55,492 nt of DNA from Streptomyces sp. CT34 (GTDB taxonomy: Bacteria; Actinomycetota; Actinomycetes; Streptomycetales; Streptomycetaceae). The stretch's first letter is position 1. Every line of letters begins with the position of its first letter. The stretch is taken from assembly GCF_000805335.1 (NCBI RefSeq), contig NZ_KN708638.1:3862860-3918351 (forward strand), read 5' to 3'. Positions 8,401 through 17,558 of the stretch are shown here, in pieces. Below the pieces are notes generated by a model that worked only from the letters and a program-made list of their open reading frames with translations, made no database searches and was not told where the DNA came from. A program made the translations under genes and the position numbers.

Positions 8401-10476
8401 TCAGGAAAGCCGTGCCCGGGGGACCACACCGCCCGCCACCGCGCGCTGCCGCGGGGCCTCCGCGCCGGTCCAGCACGAGCCGCGCCGGGCCAGCAGCCGC
8501 CGCAACCACAGCTCCGTGGAGACCAGTTCGGCCAGTCCGTCCAGCGGCAGCGCGGCGCCCTCGGCCGCCGCGCGGAGCGCCTTGCGCACCACCCGCGCCT
8601 CGATCAGGCCCGCGTCGGCGAGCAGCGGCGCATCGAAGAGCTGCACCAACTGGCCGACGGCGCCGCGCAGTCCGGTACGTACCGCGGCGGTGTGCGTGAG
8701 GTGCGAGGTGGCGCCCCAGCCCGGCGGCAGATCCCGTACACCGGCGCCGGCCAGCACCGAGCGCAGTACGGCGGCGCGGGCGCCCGGCTGCACCCGGAGG
8801 GTGTCCGGCAGCACACGGCAGGCGAGCACCACCTGGTTGTCGAGGAAGGGGGCGTGCAGCCGCTGGCTGCGGACCTCGGCGGCCTGCTCGAAGACCCGGT
8901 GGTCGGCGGCCTGACGGGCCAGTGCCGCCCGGGCGCGCCGTTCCCCGGGGCGGCCGGAGGCGGGTGAGCGGGTCGCGGCGTCCCCGAGGCGAACCGATAC
9001 TTCGGCGAGCGCCTCTCCCGTGAGCCAGCGGGCGGCCGGTCCGGGCCGGCACCAGGCTAGGGCGGCCAGTGAGGCGTCGACCGCCCCGCCGGCCACCGGT
9101 TCGTCGGCGAACTGCCGCTCCATGAGGCGGCGCGCCGCCTCGGTGATCCCGGCGGCGTACGGGGTGCGGGCGAGCCGGCGGGCGGCCCGGTAGACGGTGA
9201 ACGGGACCAGGACGGAGTGCGCGGACGGGCCGTCCGCCTTCGCCAACGCGGTGACCGGGCGCAGCAGATGGCGTCGCCGGCGGTCCACGAGGAGGTCGGC
9301 GAGCCGGGCCGGGTGGGCGTCGAGGACCTGGCGCGCGCCGTTCCCGACGAAGTGGTCCGCGCTGCCGGCCAGCAGCCGCCGGCGGTGGCGGCCGGCGACG
9401 GTGAGCGAGGGGCCCGGCTCGTCCGTGAGCGGACCGCTGTCGAGGTCGGTGTACGGGAGCGCCTCCTCGCCGCCGGCGACGACGACGTGGCGGAGCCGTG
9501 GGTTGTCGGCGATGCTGCGGGCACGCTCCAGTTCGGCCTCGCGGTGCGGCCGACCGCCGTTGGTGGCGCGGTCGTTGAAGGTGACGGCCAGCAGGCGCTC
9601 GCCGTGGCCGTTGATCGTGCCGGGTTGTCCGGGGAGACCGGCGGCCAGAAGGGCGAGCGTGCCGGAGGCGCTGCCTCCGGAGAGGTCGGCGCCGATGCCG
9701 GGGGCCGGTCCGCCGCGGGCCGCACGCCGCTCCGCGGGACCCATACCGGGCACCGGGCCGGGGTCCAGCCCCTCCGGCCCGTCCGGGTCGGGGGCGAAGC
9801 GGGGGCCCGCCAGCCGGGCGCGTACCGCCTCGACGAGGGCCTCGCGGACGCCGTCCACGGCCTGGTCCGGGGCCAGTTGGGGCGCGGCGACGGCCAGTGA
9901 GGTGGTCGGTTCGAAGGAGGCGATCTCACTGGTGCCGGTGCGCAGCACCAGGGCGTGGCCGGGCGGGATGCGGCGGACGCCCTCGTAGGGCGTGCCGGCG
10001 CCCAGCGCCTCGGGGGCGTCCGGGCAGGCCAGCAGGGCGGCCAGATGGCCGACGTCGAGGCCGGCCTCGACGAGGTCGGCGAGCGGCAGGGCGGCGGGGG
10101 CGTACGCGGGGCCGCCGGCCCACCGGGTGTGGAAGACGGGGCGGGCGCCGGCCAGATCTCCGGTGATGGTGATCCGGCGGCCCACCTGGGCGACGGCGGT
10201 GTAGCTGCCCGGCCAGGCGGTGAGGTGGCGCAGCGCGCCCCCTCGGGCGGCGAACAGCCCGACCCGCAGCTGGTCGTCGGTGGCGCCGCAGACCCCGAAG
10301 ACGGCGAGCCGGGTCTCCGGATCGGCCTGGACGACGCGGACTTCGTAAGGCCGCCAGTCGCCGACCGCCCACAGGGGGTCCGGGTCGCCCCAGAGGAGCT
10401 GGGCGCCCACGGGCAGGACCGTGCGGCTCTCCCGGCCGGCGGTCGCGGCACTGCTCCACCCCACCAACCAGCGCAT
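8401..10476 (-). CDS. Asparagine-synthase-like protein with altered ATP loop
   Basis: The 691-residue protein starts MRWLVGW; the ATG has GGAGG five bases upstream. The N-terminal ~250 residues resemble the class II glutaminase fold of asparagine synthetases (GDLAGARPVFH, GVRRIPPGHALVL), but there is no catalytic Cys at position 2. The second part resembles the ATP-pyrophosphatase domain, with GIGADLSGGSASGTLALL as the P-loop; the usual SGGxDS aspartate is replaced by Ala. Downstream NNQVVLACRVLP-like text (LHAPFLDNQVVLACR) matches the synthetase core. The protein is therefore unlikely to be a glutamine-dependent asparagine synthetase. It may act on a peptide or have lost catalysis. It is divergent from the sporulation-type regulator at 11186, and the pair seems conserved in Streptomyces. 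Confidence 0.82.
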   Translation of the reverse strand: MRWLVGWSSAATAGRESRTVLPVGAQLLWGDPDPLWAVGDWRPYEVRVVQADPETRLAVFGVCGATDDQLRVGLFAARGGALRHLTAWPGSYTAVAQVGRRITITGDLAGARPVFHTRWAGGPAYAPAALPLADLVEAGLDVGHLAALLACPDAPEALGAGTPYEGVRRIPPGHALVLRTGTSEIASFEPTTSLAVAAPQLAPDQAVDGVREALVEAVRARLAGPRFAPDPDGPEGLDPGPVPGMGPAERRAARGGPAPGIGADLSGGSASGTLALLAAGLPGQPGTINGHGERLLAVTFNDRATNGGRPHREAELERARSIADNPRLRHVVVAGGEEALPYTDLDSGPLTDEPGPSLTVAGRHRRRLLAGSADHFVGNGARQVLDAHPARLADLLVDRRRRHLLRPVTALAKADGPSAHSVLVPFTVYRAARRLARTPYAAGITEAARRLMERQFADEPVAGGAVDASLAALAWCRPGPAARWLTGEALAEVSVRLGDAATRSPASGRPGERRARAALARQAADHRVFEQAAEVRSQRLHAPFLDNQVVLACRVLPDTLRVQPGARAAVLRSVLAGAGVRDLPPGWGATSHLTHTAAVRTGLRGAVGQLVQLFDAPLLADAGLIEARVVRKALRAAAEGAALPLDGLAELVSTELWLRRLLARRGSCWTGAEAPRQRAVAGGVVPRARLS

Positions 10477-11100
10477 CGCCGCCTCCACCCGATTCCCCGT
10501 CCGCCGCGGGGCCGATGGCCGCCCCGTACAGCGAATTCCCCAGCTGTTGTGCGGTCCATGCTGCCATGGCGAGGGGTTTCGGGAGATGCCGAAGGAAGCC
10601 CGTATGCGGGCGGTCGACGGGGCGGGCCGACGGGCGCGGCGGCGCGCCACCGGGGCGGGCGTTGCCACCGGGGCGGGCGCGGGGCGCTGCAACGACCCCG
10701 GGTGGCCCCCCGTGTGGCCCCCGGGGCGGGCGGCGGCGTGAAAGCATCACCCGTCGCTTTTCGGCCAAAGTCCGCACCGTACAACCCAGTTGGGGACCGG
10801 CCGGCGCGTCGGGTGCCGCGTCGTCCGGTGCGGCGGCCGGGCGGCGCCCGACCCCCGCGACGGCCCGGGAAGCGGGCTGCGCCTCCCGGACCGGACCGCC
10901 ACCCGCGGGGAATGAGGTGGCGGTGTCCCCCAGCCCACTGGATCCAGTGCAGCGGGCCGACCCACGCAGAATCATCGAAGCGCTCCGGCCGGCGGGCGGC
11001 CAGCGCGCACGGACGGGCGCACGGGCACACGTACCCGGAGCACATGCCAAATCCCGCACCCCTGTTTGAACACGAATCTCGCCATCCGGGACACCGACTC
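10477..11100. other. Long divergent intergenic region
   Basis: About 620 bases between the asparagine-synthase-like gene and the promoter of the next gene. Six-frame reading gives only Arg/Gly/Pro-rich shadows. The part from about 11041 is less GC-rich than the rest. No clear repeat or hairpin was seen, and the promoter of the minus-strand gene was not located. Confidence 0.5.
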
Positions 11101-11129
11101 TTAACGGTCGGGATCCGGCGAACTACTCT
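11101..11129 (+). promoter_or_regulatory. Vegetative-type promoter of the sporulation regulator
   Basis: TTAACG (11101-11106), a 17-base spacer and TACTCT (11124-11129) form a good housekeeping-sigma promoter. Transcription would start near 11136, which rules out the GTG at 11132 and supports the ATG at 11186 as the start codon. Confidence 0.7.
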
Positions 11130-11185
11130 GGGTGGACGCATGCCCCGGGGTACCGGGGAGGCTGTCGCTGTGTCGAGGGGTGCGC

Positions 11186-12634
11186 ATGTCCAGGGATATA
11201 CGCGGGCCGAACGAAAAGCTCGGCACCGTTCTCGCCCTCGCGGGGATCAGCAATGCCGGACTCGCGCGCCGGGTCAACGACCTTGGTGCGCAACGCGGCC
11301 TGACGCTTCGCTATGACAAGACGTCGGTGGCCCGATGGGTCTCCAAGGGCATGGTTCCCCAGGGTGCCGCGCCCCATCTGATCGCGTCCGCGATCGGCAG
11401 CAAGCTGGGGCGTCCGGTGCCGCTGCACGAGATCGGGCTGGCCGACGCCGACCCGGCGCCCGAAGTGGGCGTGGCATTTCCCCGCGATGTGGGCGCAGCG
11501 GTGCGCACCGCGACCGAGCTCTACCGCCTCGATCTGGCCGGACGGCGGGCCGGCGGGGGCGGCATCTGGCAGAGCCTGGCCGGATCCTTCTCCGTCAGCG
11601 CCTACGCCACCCCGGCCTCCCGCTGGCTGATATCCCCGGCCGACAGCTCCGTGGCGCGGGAGGCGGCCGAGGCGCGGGACCGGGACGCCGCGGCGGCCGG
11701 CGACGCGGGGATCCCGCAGCACGTCGGCCACAGCGACGTCACCAAGCTGCGCGAGGCCGCCGAGGACGCCCGCCGCTGGGACTCCAAGTACGGTGGCGGG
11801 GACTGGCGTTCGTCGATGGTGCCGGAGTGCCTCCGGGTGGACGCGGCACCGTTGCTCCTCGCCTCGTACAGCGACGAGGTGGGCCGCGCGCTCTTCGGGG
11901 CGACGTCCGAACTGACCCGGCTGGCCGGGTGGATGGCCTTCGACACCGGGCAGCAGGAGGCCGCCCAGCGGTACTACATCCAGGCGCTGCGGCTCGCCCG
12001 CGCCGCCGCCGATGTCCCCTTGGGCGGCTATGTCCTGGCATCGATGTCCCTCCAGGCGACCTACCGGGGCTTCGCCGACGAGGGCGTCGACCTCGCGCAG
12101 GCCGCCCTGGAGCGCAACCGCGGTCTGGCCACGGCCCGCACCATGAGCTTCTTCCGCCTGGTGGAAGCGCGGGCGCAGGCCAAGGCCGGCGAGGCGCGCG
12201 CCTGCGAGGTGGCGCTCAAGGCGTCCGAGGGGTGGCTGGAGCGCTCCCGCAGCGGCGACCCGGACCCGTCCTGGCTGGACTTCTACTCGTACGAGCGGTT
12301 CGCCGCCGACGCGGCCGAGTGCTACCGGGATCTGCGGCTGCCCCGCCAGGTGCGCCGGTTCACCGAGCAGGCGCTCTCCCGCCCCACGGAGGAGTTCGTC
12401 CGCTCGCACGGACTGCGCCTCGTCGTGTCCGCCGTCGCCGAACTGGAGTCCGGCAATCTGGACGCGGCCTGCGCGGCGGGCACCCGCGCCGTGGAGGTCG
12501 CGGGCCGGATCTCCTCCGCCCGCACCACCGAGTACGTCCGCGATCTGCTGCACCGTCTGGAGCCGTACGGGGACGAGCCCCGGGTGGTGGAACTCCGCGA
12601 GCGGGCACGGCCGTTGCTGGCGGCGCCGGCGTAG
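11186..12634 (+). CDS. Sporulation-associated / NsdA-like regulatory protein with TPR-like repeats
   Basis: The 482-residue protein begins with a lambda-repressor-type DNA-binding-like segment ([31 protein letters not shown]; about residues 11-60), followed by a long helical region with TPR-like pairs ([44 protein letters not shown]). This is the layout of the Streptomyces family that includes NsdA and the product of S. griseus ORF1590, proteins that affect the onset of differentiation. The ATG at 11186 has GAGGGG five to six bases upstream, and the promoter at 11101-11129 fits it. The family assignment is firm; whether it activates or represses sporulation here is not visible. Confidence 0.88.
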   Translation: MSRDIRGPNEKLGTVLALAGISNAGLARRVNDLGAQRGLTLRYDKTSVARWVSKGMVPQGAAPHLIASAIGSKLGRPVPLHEIGLADADPAPEVGVAFPRDVGAAVRTATELYRLDLAGRRAGGGGIWQSLAGSFSVSAYATPASRWLISPADSSVAREAAEARDRDAAAAGDAGIPQHVGHSDVTKLREAAEDARRWDSKYGGGDWRSSMVPECLRVDAAPLLLASYSDEVGRALFGATSELTRLAGWMAFDTGQQEAAQRYYIQALRLARAAADVPLGGYVLASMSLQATYRGFADEGVDLAQAALERNRGLATARTMSFFRLVEARAQAKAGEARACEVALKASEGWLERSRSGDPDPSWLDFYSYERFAADAAECYRDLRLPRQVRRFTEQALSRPTEEFVRSHGLRLVVSAVAELESGNLDAACAAGTRAVEVAGRISSARTTEYVRDLLHRLEPYGDEPRVVELRERARPLLAAPA

Positions 12635-12955
12635 CGGGCGGGACGGGCGAAGCGGGCGAAGGGCAGAACGGTCGGCGGGCGGAACGGTCGGCGGGCGGAA
12701 CGGTCGGCGGGCGGGTACCGGTGGTCGACGGGTGCAGAAGTCGGCGGGGGAACCGGTCGATGGGGGTGTGGCGGTTCAGGGACGGGTTGATCGGGTGGGC
12801 GTGCGGCGGAGCGGATGGCGCGGCTGCGAGCGGGGTAGCGGTGGCGGCGAGGCCGCGTTGTCAGTGCCGCCCGTCATGATGGAGTACGTCGTCGGCGATG
12901 ATGCGCGGGGGCGCGGCGACGGGCAGGCCCGCGAGCAGGCGGTTGGGGAGGTGCG
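12635..12955. other. Repeat-containing intergenic region before lhgO
   Basis: The gap of about 320 bases starts with G-rich direct repeats (see 12666-12713) and then GTG/GGG-rich sequence with no coding character. The lhgO ribosome-binding site GGGGAGG is at 12945-12951. Confidence 0.6.
12666..12713. repeat. 16-bp tandem repeat, three perfect copies
   Basis: The unit GAACGGTCGGCGGGCG occurs at 12666-12681, 12682-12697 and 12698-12713, about 30 bases after a stop codon. Confidence 0.9.
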
Positions 12956-14176
12956 GTGGCGGCGTACGACTGCGATGTGCTGGTGATCGGTGCCGGGATC
13001 GTGGGGCTGTCCACGGCCCATGCCCTGACGCGCGCCGTGCCCGGTATACGCGTCGTGGTGCTGGAGAAGGAGCCCGGACCGGCCCGCCACCAGACCGGAC
13101 GCAACAGCGGCGTGATCCACAGCGGGATCTACTACCCGCCCGGTTCGCTCAAGGCCCGCTTCGCCCTCCAGGGGTCGGCGGAAATGGTCAAATTCTGCGC
13201 CGAACACGACATCGCCCATGAGGTCACCGGCAAGCTCATCGTGGCCACGGACCGCAGCGAGCTCCCCCGGCTGCACGGCCTCATCCAGCGCGGCCGGGAG
13301 CACGGCCTGCCGGTGCGCGAGCTGGGCCCGGCCCAAATAGCCGCGTACGAACCCGAGGTGCGCGGCCTGGCCGCCATCCATGTGGGCACGACCGGCGTCT
13401 GCGATTTCGGCGCGGTGGCCCGGCAGCTCGGCCGCCTCGCCCAGGAGGACGGCGCCCGGATCGCGTACGGCGAGGACGTCACCACCATCGGCCGCCGCCC
13501 CGGCCGGGTCGCGGTCCGCACGGCCGCCGGCACGGTCTACCGGGCCCGCGCCCTGGTCAACTGCGCCGGCCTGCACTGCGACCGCATCGCCCGACTCGCA
13601 GGCGATGCTCCCGGGATGCGGATCGTCCCGTTCCGCGGGGAGTACTTCACCCTCGCCCCGGAGCGCGCCGCCCTCGTCCGCGGCCTGGTCTATCCGGTCC
13701 CCGACCCGGCCTTCCCGTTCCTGGGCGTCCACCTCACCCGCGGCATCGACGGCGCCGTCCACATCGGCCCGAACGCCGTCCCCGCCCTGGCCCGCGAGGG
13801 CTACGACTGGCGTACGGTCCGCCCCGCCGATCTGACCGGCACCCTCACGTATCCGGGCGCCTGGCGGATAGCCCGCCGCCACTGGCGCTACGGCGCCGGC
13901 GAACTGCGCCGGTCGCTGTCCCGGCGCGCCTTCACGGACACGGTCCGCCGGCTGCTCCCCGCCGCCCGGGAGGAGGACCTGCTGCCCTCGCCGGCCGGTG
14001 TCCGCGCCCAGGCCGTCCTCCCTGACGGCACCCTCGTCGACGACTTCCTCTTCGCCGAGACCCCGGGCATGATCCACGTCCTCAACGCACCGTCCCCGGC
14101 CGCCACGGCTTCCCTCCCCATCGGCCGGGAGGTGGCCCGCCGGGTGGTGAGGGTGGTGGGGGACCTGCGGGGGTGA
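12956..14176 (+). CDS. lhgO: L-2-hydroxyglutarate oxidase
   Basis: The 406-residue flavoprotein opens with the FAD-binding motif DVLVIGAGIVGLSTAHAL (residues 6-23) and contains the family motif HQTGRNSGVIHSGIYYPPGS (46-65), typical of LhgO/YgaF. The C-terminal GVRAQAVLPDGTLVDDFLF and HVLNAPSPAATASLPIG stretches complete the FAD-binding domain. LhgO oxidises L-2-hydroxyglutarate to 2-oxoglutarate with electrons going to oxygen or the membrane quinone pool, removing a metabolic by-product. The GTG at 12956 follows GGGGAGGTGCG. The gene stands alone, with long gaps on both sides. Confidence 0.92.
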   Translation: MAAYDCDVLVIGAGIVGLSTAHALTRAVPGIRVVVLEKEPGPARHQTGRNSGVIHSGIYYPPGSLKARFALQGSAEMVKFCAEHDIAHEVTGKLIVATDRSELPRLHGLIQRGREHGLPVRELGPAQIAAYEPEVRGLAAIHVGTTGVCDFGAVARQLGRLAQEDGARIAYGEDVTTIGRRPGRVAVRTAAGTVYRARALVNCAGLHCDRIARLAGDAPGMRIVPFRGEYFTLAPERAALVRGLVYPVPDPAFPFLGVHLTRGIDGAVHIGPNAVPALAREGYDWRTVRPADLTGTLTYPGAWRIARRHWRYGAGELRRSLSRRAFTDTVRRLLPAAREEDLLPSPAGVRAQAVLPDGTLVDDFLFAETPGMIHVLNAPSPAATASLPIGREVARRVVRVVGDLRG

Positions 14177-14868
14177 GGGGGAGAGACCTGCGGGCGTGAT
14201 GGGGGACCCGAGGGGGTGCCGGGGTCTGCGGGGTGACGGGGCGAGCCGGGCCGACGGGTGACCGGGGCTGCGGGATGAAGACGGGTGACCGGGGGCTGCG
14301 GAATGAAGGAGATGCCCCCCGATGAAGGGGACGCTCCCGATCAAGGGGACGCCACCGGTTAACGGAGGTGACCGGGGGGTCGCGGGGCCGACCGGGGCGA
14401 CGTTGCGCGGCAGCCGTAACGGGGCCGAGTGGAGCCGTGAGCGGCAGCCGTAGCGGGATGTGAGCGGGATGGGGGCGGCGGAGTGATGGGTTCCCACGCA
14501 GGGCGGGGCCGGGCTGCCCTCGCAAGGGCGGACTGCACCCCCGACCGGGCGGACTGCACCCCGACCGGGCACGCCCCGTGCGCCGTATGCGCCCCCCAAG
14601 CGCCCCCTCCAGACGTGTTCTTCTAGAGGCACTGCCGCGCGGCCCGAGGTGCGGGGCCCGGGCCCCGCACCTCGCTCGGGCCCCACGCCCCTCAGCAGGC
14701 ACCCGCCCGTACCGCCCGCTCGCACCGCCGTCGCATACCGCCGTCGCATCCCGCCCTCGTATTCCGCGCTCCCGTACCTCCTTCCTCTACAGCGCCCCGG
14801 CGGCCCCAGGTACCGCCCTCCTGCAGAGCCGCCCTCTCCAGCGCTCCCGTCCCCTCCCCCACCATCCG
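14177..14868. repeat. Repeat-rich intergenic region between lhgO and trmB
   Basis: About 690 bases without a credible gene. Imperfect tandem copies of ACGGGTGACCGGGGCTGCGG plus GATGAAG occur at 14254-14280 and 14281-14309. The motif AAGGGGACGC is repeated near 14334 and 14343, and GGGCGGACTGCACCCCCGAC occurs in tandem at 14526-14566. The second half turns pyrimidine-rich on the plus strand. Confidence 0.65.
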
Positions 14869-14874
14869 TAGAAT
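14869..14874 (+). promoter_or_regulatory. -10 box TAGAAT for leaderless trmB
   Basis: TAGAAT ends nine bases before the GTG start at 14884, and no Shine-Dalgarno sequence is present. A recognisable -35 box is lacking. The mRNA is probably leaderless or nearly so. Confidence 0.5.
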
Positions 14875-14883
14875 CGACACACT

Positions 14884-15822
14884 GTGTCCGAGAACCACGC
14901 CACCCCCGAGACCACCGCCCCCGAAGCCGACGCCCTGGGCGCCGACGTCGCGGCCACCGCGGTCGCGCACGCCCGCGAGCACGCCACGCACGCGGACGGC
15001 CACGCCGCCGGAGAGCGGGCCGCCGCCCCGGCCCCCGCGGCCGGCGAGCCCCGCCCCCTCGGTGCCACCGCGGCCTCCGCCGCCGTGCCCCGGCGCGGCA
15101 AGCCGATGTTCCCGGACGGGACCGGACCGGCGGCCGACCCCGCGGGCTCGCACCACGAGCGCCGGATCCGTTCCTTCCAGCCGCGCCGCAGCCGCGTCTC
15201 GCCCTCCCAGACGGATGCGCTGCGCCGGCTCTGGCCCAAGTGGGGCGTGGACATCGACGGGCTCTCCCGTATCGACCTCGACGCGTTCTTCGGCGGGCTG
15301 CCGGTCGTCCTGGAGATCGGCTTCGGCATGGGCGAGGCCACCGCGCAGATGGCCGCCGCCGCCCCGGACACCGGCATTCTCGGCTGTGATGTGCACACTC
15401 CCGGCCAGGGCAATCTGCTCGGTCTCGCGGAGCGGAACGGCCTGTCCAACATCCGGGTGGCCAACGGCGACGCGATCATCCTGCTGCGCGAGATGCTGGC
15501 CCCCGGCTCGCTCGCCGGCCTGCGCGTGTACTTCCCCGACCCGTGGCCCAAGAAGCGCCACCACAAGCGCCGCCTCATCCAGCCGGAGTTCATCGCGCTG
15601 GCGTCCACCCGGCTCGCGCCCGGCGCCCTGGTGCACTGCGCGACCGACTGGGAGCCGTATGCCGAGCAGATGCTGGAGGTGCTCTCCGCAGAACCGACGC
15701 TGGAGAATCTGTACCCCGGTTACGCGCCCCGGCCGGACTTCCGCCCGCTGACGAAGTTCGAGGGCCAGGGCCTGGACAAGGGGCATGTCGTCCACGACCT
15801 GCTCTTCCGTCGCCGCGGCTGA
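14884..15822 (+). CDS. trmB: tRNA (guanine-46-N7)-methyltransferase
   Basis: The 312-residue protein has a low-complexity Ala/His/Glu-rich leader (about 1-90) and then the TrmB core. SAM-binding motif VLEIGFGMGEATAQMA lies near 140-155, and the family signature YFPDPWPKKRHHKRRL near 218-233, with the tail LTKFEGQGLDKGHVVHDLLF. The enzyme methylates G46 in the variable loop of several tRNAs using S-adenosylmethionine. The GTG start at 14884 fits the -10 box just upstream; a start nearer the core would remove only the disordered leader. The leader is much longer than in Escherichia coli or Bacillus TrmB, a common feature in Streptomyces. Confidence 0.93.
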   Translation: MSENHATPETTAPEADALGADVAATAVAHAREHATHADGHAAGERAAAPAPAAGEPRPLGATAASAAVPRRGKPMFPDGTGPAADPAGSHHERRIRSFQPRRSRVSPSQTDALRRLWPKWGVDIDGLSRIDLDAFFGGLPVVLEIGFGMGEATAQMAAAAPDTGILGCDVHTPGQGNLLGLAERNGLSNIRVANGDAIILLREMLAPGSLAGLRVYFPDPWPKKRHHKRRLIQPEFIALASTRLAPGALVHCATDWEPYAEQMLEVLSAEPTLENLYPGYAPRPDFRPLTKFEGQGLDKGHVVHDLLFRRRG

Positions 15823-16040
15823 GAACGGCTCGGGCCGCGGGACCGGCCTCGTATTACGGGAGCCCGGTCCGAAGCGTGTGCGAGTCCGGTGCAGTCCCGG
15901 TGCGAGTCCAGTGCGGGCCCGGCACGCGAAGCACCCACCACCACCGCCCACCACCACCAGCACAGGCACCGCCACCCACCCCGAACCGACCCCCGACCGA
16001 CGTCTTCCCGCCACCCGCGCGCCATGTGGGCGCCCCTCGT
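15823..16040. other. Intergenic region trmB-prsW
   Basis: About 220 bases with degenerate direct repeats of GTGCGAGTCCGGTGCAGTCC type near 15878-15925 and CCACCACCACC runs near 15937-15960. No gene is seen. Confidence 0.5.
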
Positions 16041-16046
16041 TAGGGT
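16041..16046 (+). promoter_or_regulatory. -10 box TAGGGT for leaderless prsW-like gene
   Basis: TAGGGT ends six bases before the GTG at 16053, the typical spacing of Streptomyces leaderless promoters. There is no Shine-Dalgarno sequence. Confidence 0.6.
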
Positions 16047-16052
16047 CTATGG

Positions 16053-17444
16053 GTGTCCCCGTCCCCGCCGCCGCTCCCCGAGCGCTCACCGGGCCCGTCC
16101 CCGTACACCTACGCCGAGCCCCCTCCCGGGTCCCGGCCGGGGCGCCGACCCGCGCCGTGGCACAGCAAAACCGTCCGCGCCCTCGCGCTGGCCTCGCTGC
16201 TGGCGCTCTCCGGCGTGCTCATCATCGGCATCGTCCGCCGCCAAACCGGTACCGAGGGCTTCCTGGTCGGCCTCGGCCTGGCGGTCTTCCCGGTGCCGCT
16301 GCTCATCTCGGCGTTCTGCTGGCTCGACCGGATAGAGCCCGAGCCGTGGCGGAACCTGGCCTTCGCCTTCGCCTGGGGCGCCTGCGCGGCCACCCTGGTC
16401 GCGGTCCTGGCCAACGGCTTCGCCACCAACTGGCTGGCCACCAACTTCGCCTCCGCGTCCCCCACCGAGGCCGAGACGTGGGGCTCGACCGCCATCGCGC
16501 CGGTCATCGAGGAGGTGGTGAAAGCCGCCGCCGTCCTCCTCCTCTACCGCTTCCGGCGCCGCGACTTCGACGGCATCACCGACGGCATCGTCATCGCCGG
16601 CATCACCGCCACCGGCTTCGCCTTCACCGAGAACATCCTCTATCTGGGCAGCGCGTTCGGCGAGGACCAGTCCCTGGGACACAGCGGGCTGGGTTCCCTC
16701 ACCGCCGGCACCTTCTTCGTACGGATCGTGGTCTCCCCGTTTGCCCACCCCCTCTTCACGATCCTCACCGGCCTCGCGTTCGGGATAGCCGCGACCCGCT
16801 ACCCCCGGCGCCGCGCCGCCCGCGCCGCGCTCGCCGCCCTCGGCCTGGTCACCGCGATCCTCCTGCACGCCGTCTGGAACGCCGCCTCCAGCCTCGGCAA
16901 CAGCGGCTTCGTCACCATCTACGGCCTGTTCATCGTCCCCGTCCTCCTCGTCGTGACCTGGCTCGCCCTCTGGGCCCGCCACCAGGAACTGCTCTCCCTC
17001 CACGCCTACCTCGCCCCGTACATCACCGCCGGCTGGCTCGCCCCCGCCGAACCCACCGCCCTCGCCTCCCTCAAGACCCGCGCCCTGGCCCGTGACATAG
17101 CCCGCAGTACCCACGGCCCCACCGCCGCCCGCGCCGTCACCGAATACACCGCCCTGGCCACCACCCTCTCCTTCCACCGCCGCCGCGCCCACCTGACGGG
17201 CACCACCCCGGACTTCGCGACCCGCGAGCGCGAGCTGCTGGACCACCTGTGGCACTACCGCCCATGGGCCGAACCGGCCCTGATCCAGGCCCTGGCAAGC
17301 CGCGAGGGAAGCAGGAGAAGCAAGGGGAACAAGGGGAGCGAGGGGAGCGAGGGAGGGAAGGTAGGAAACGGGAGGAAGAAGCAAGAGGTGGGCGGGCCGG
17401 CTGCCGCGTCGCTCGTCGATGAGGCGGACCAGTCGCCCAGTTGA
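16053..17444 (+). CDS. PrsW-family intramembrane metalloprotease
   Basis: The 463-residue protein has a Pro-rich cytoplasmic leader and about eight membrane segments. The family's conserved residues are visible: APVIEEVVKAAAV (EExxK), GFAFTENILYL, PFAHPLFTILTGLAFG and LLHAVWNAASS. PrsW proteases cleave anti-sigma factors within the membrane (site-1 role in Bacillus subtilis). A link to the membrane-anchored sigma factor at 5489 is conceivable but unsupported. The last ~45 residues form a Gly/Lys/Ser/Glu tail (GNKGSEGSEGGK) encoded by a purine-only stretch at 17308-17390, probably a repeat expansion. The GTG start at 16053 is supported by the -10 box directly upstream. Confidence 0.9.
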   Translation: MSPSPPPLPERSPGPSPYTYAEPPPGSRPGRRPAPWHSKTVRALALASLLALSGVLIIGIVRRQTGTEGFLVGLGLAVFPVPLLISAFCWLDRIEPEPWRNLAFAFAWGACAATLVAVLANGFATNWLATNFASASPTEAETWGSTAIAPVIEEVVKAAAVLLLYRFRRRDFDGITDGIVIAGITATGFAFTENILYLGSAFGEDQSLGHSGLGSLTAGTFFVRIVVSPFAHPLFTILTGLAFGIAATRYPRRRAARAALAALGLVTAILLHAVWNAASSLGNSGFVTIYGLFIVPVLLVVTWLALWARHQELLSLHAYLAPYITAGWLAPAEPTALASLKTRALARDIARSTHGPTAARAVTEYTALATTLSFHRRRAHLTGTTPDFATRERELLDHLWHYRPWAEPALIQALASREGSRRSKGNKGSEGSEGGKVGNGRKKQEVGGPAAASLVDEADQSPS

Positions 17445-17520
17445 GCGCGGCGCGGCAGACCGCCTCCTACGTGGCGGGCCGGCGGACGCGACGGCCCAAG
17501 AGGCACCGCACGGCGGGCAC

Positions 17521-17551
17521 TTGCTTCAAGTGCACTTGAAGGTTCTAGCGT
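17521..17551 (+). promoter_or_regulatory. MerR-type promoter with palindromic operator
   Basis: TTGCTT (-35, 17521-17526) and TAGCGT (-10, 17546-17551) are separated by 19 bases, the elongated spacer typical of MerR-activated promoters. A perfect 18-bp palindrome, CTTCAAGTGCACTTGAAG (17524-17541), sits between them. The -10 ends seven bases before the ATG at 17559, so the transcript would be leaderless. Confidence 0.8.
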
Positions 17552-17558
17552 GGTCGGC

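Noticed and set aside
14082..14702. A 206-codon minus-strand gene between lhgO and trmB
   Set aside because: The Pro/Arg-rich translation follows degenerate direct repeats, overlaps lhgO and has no start signal.
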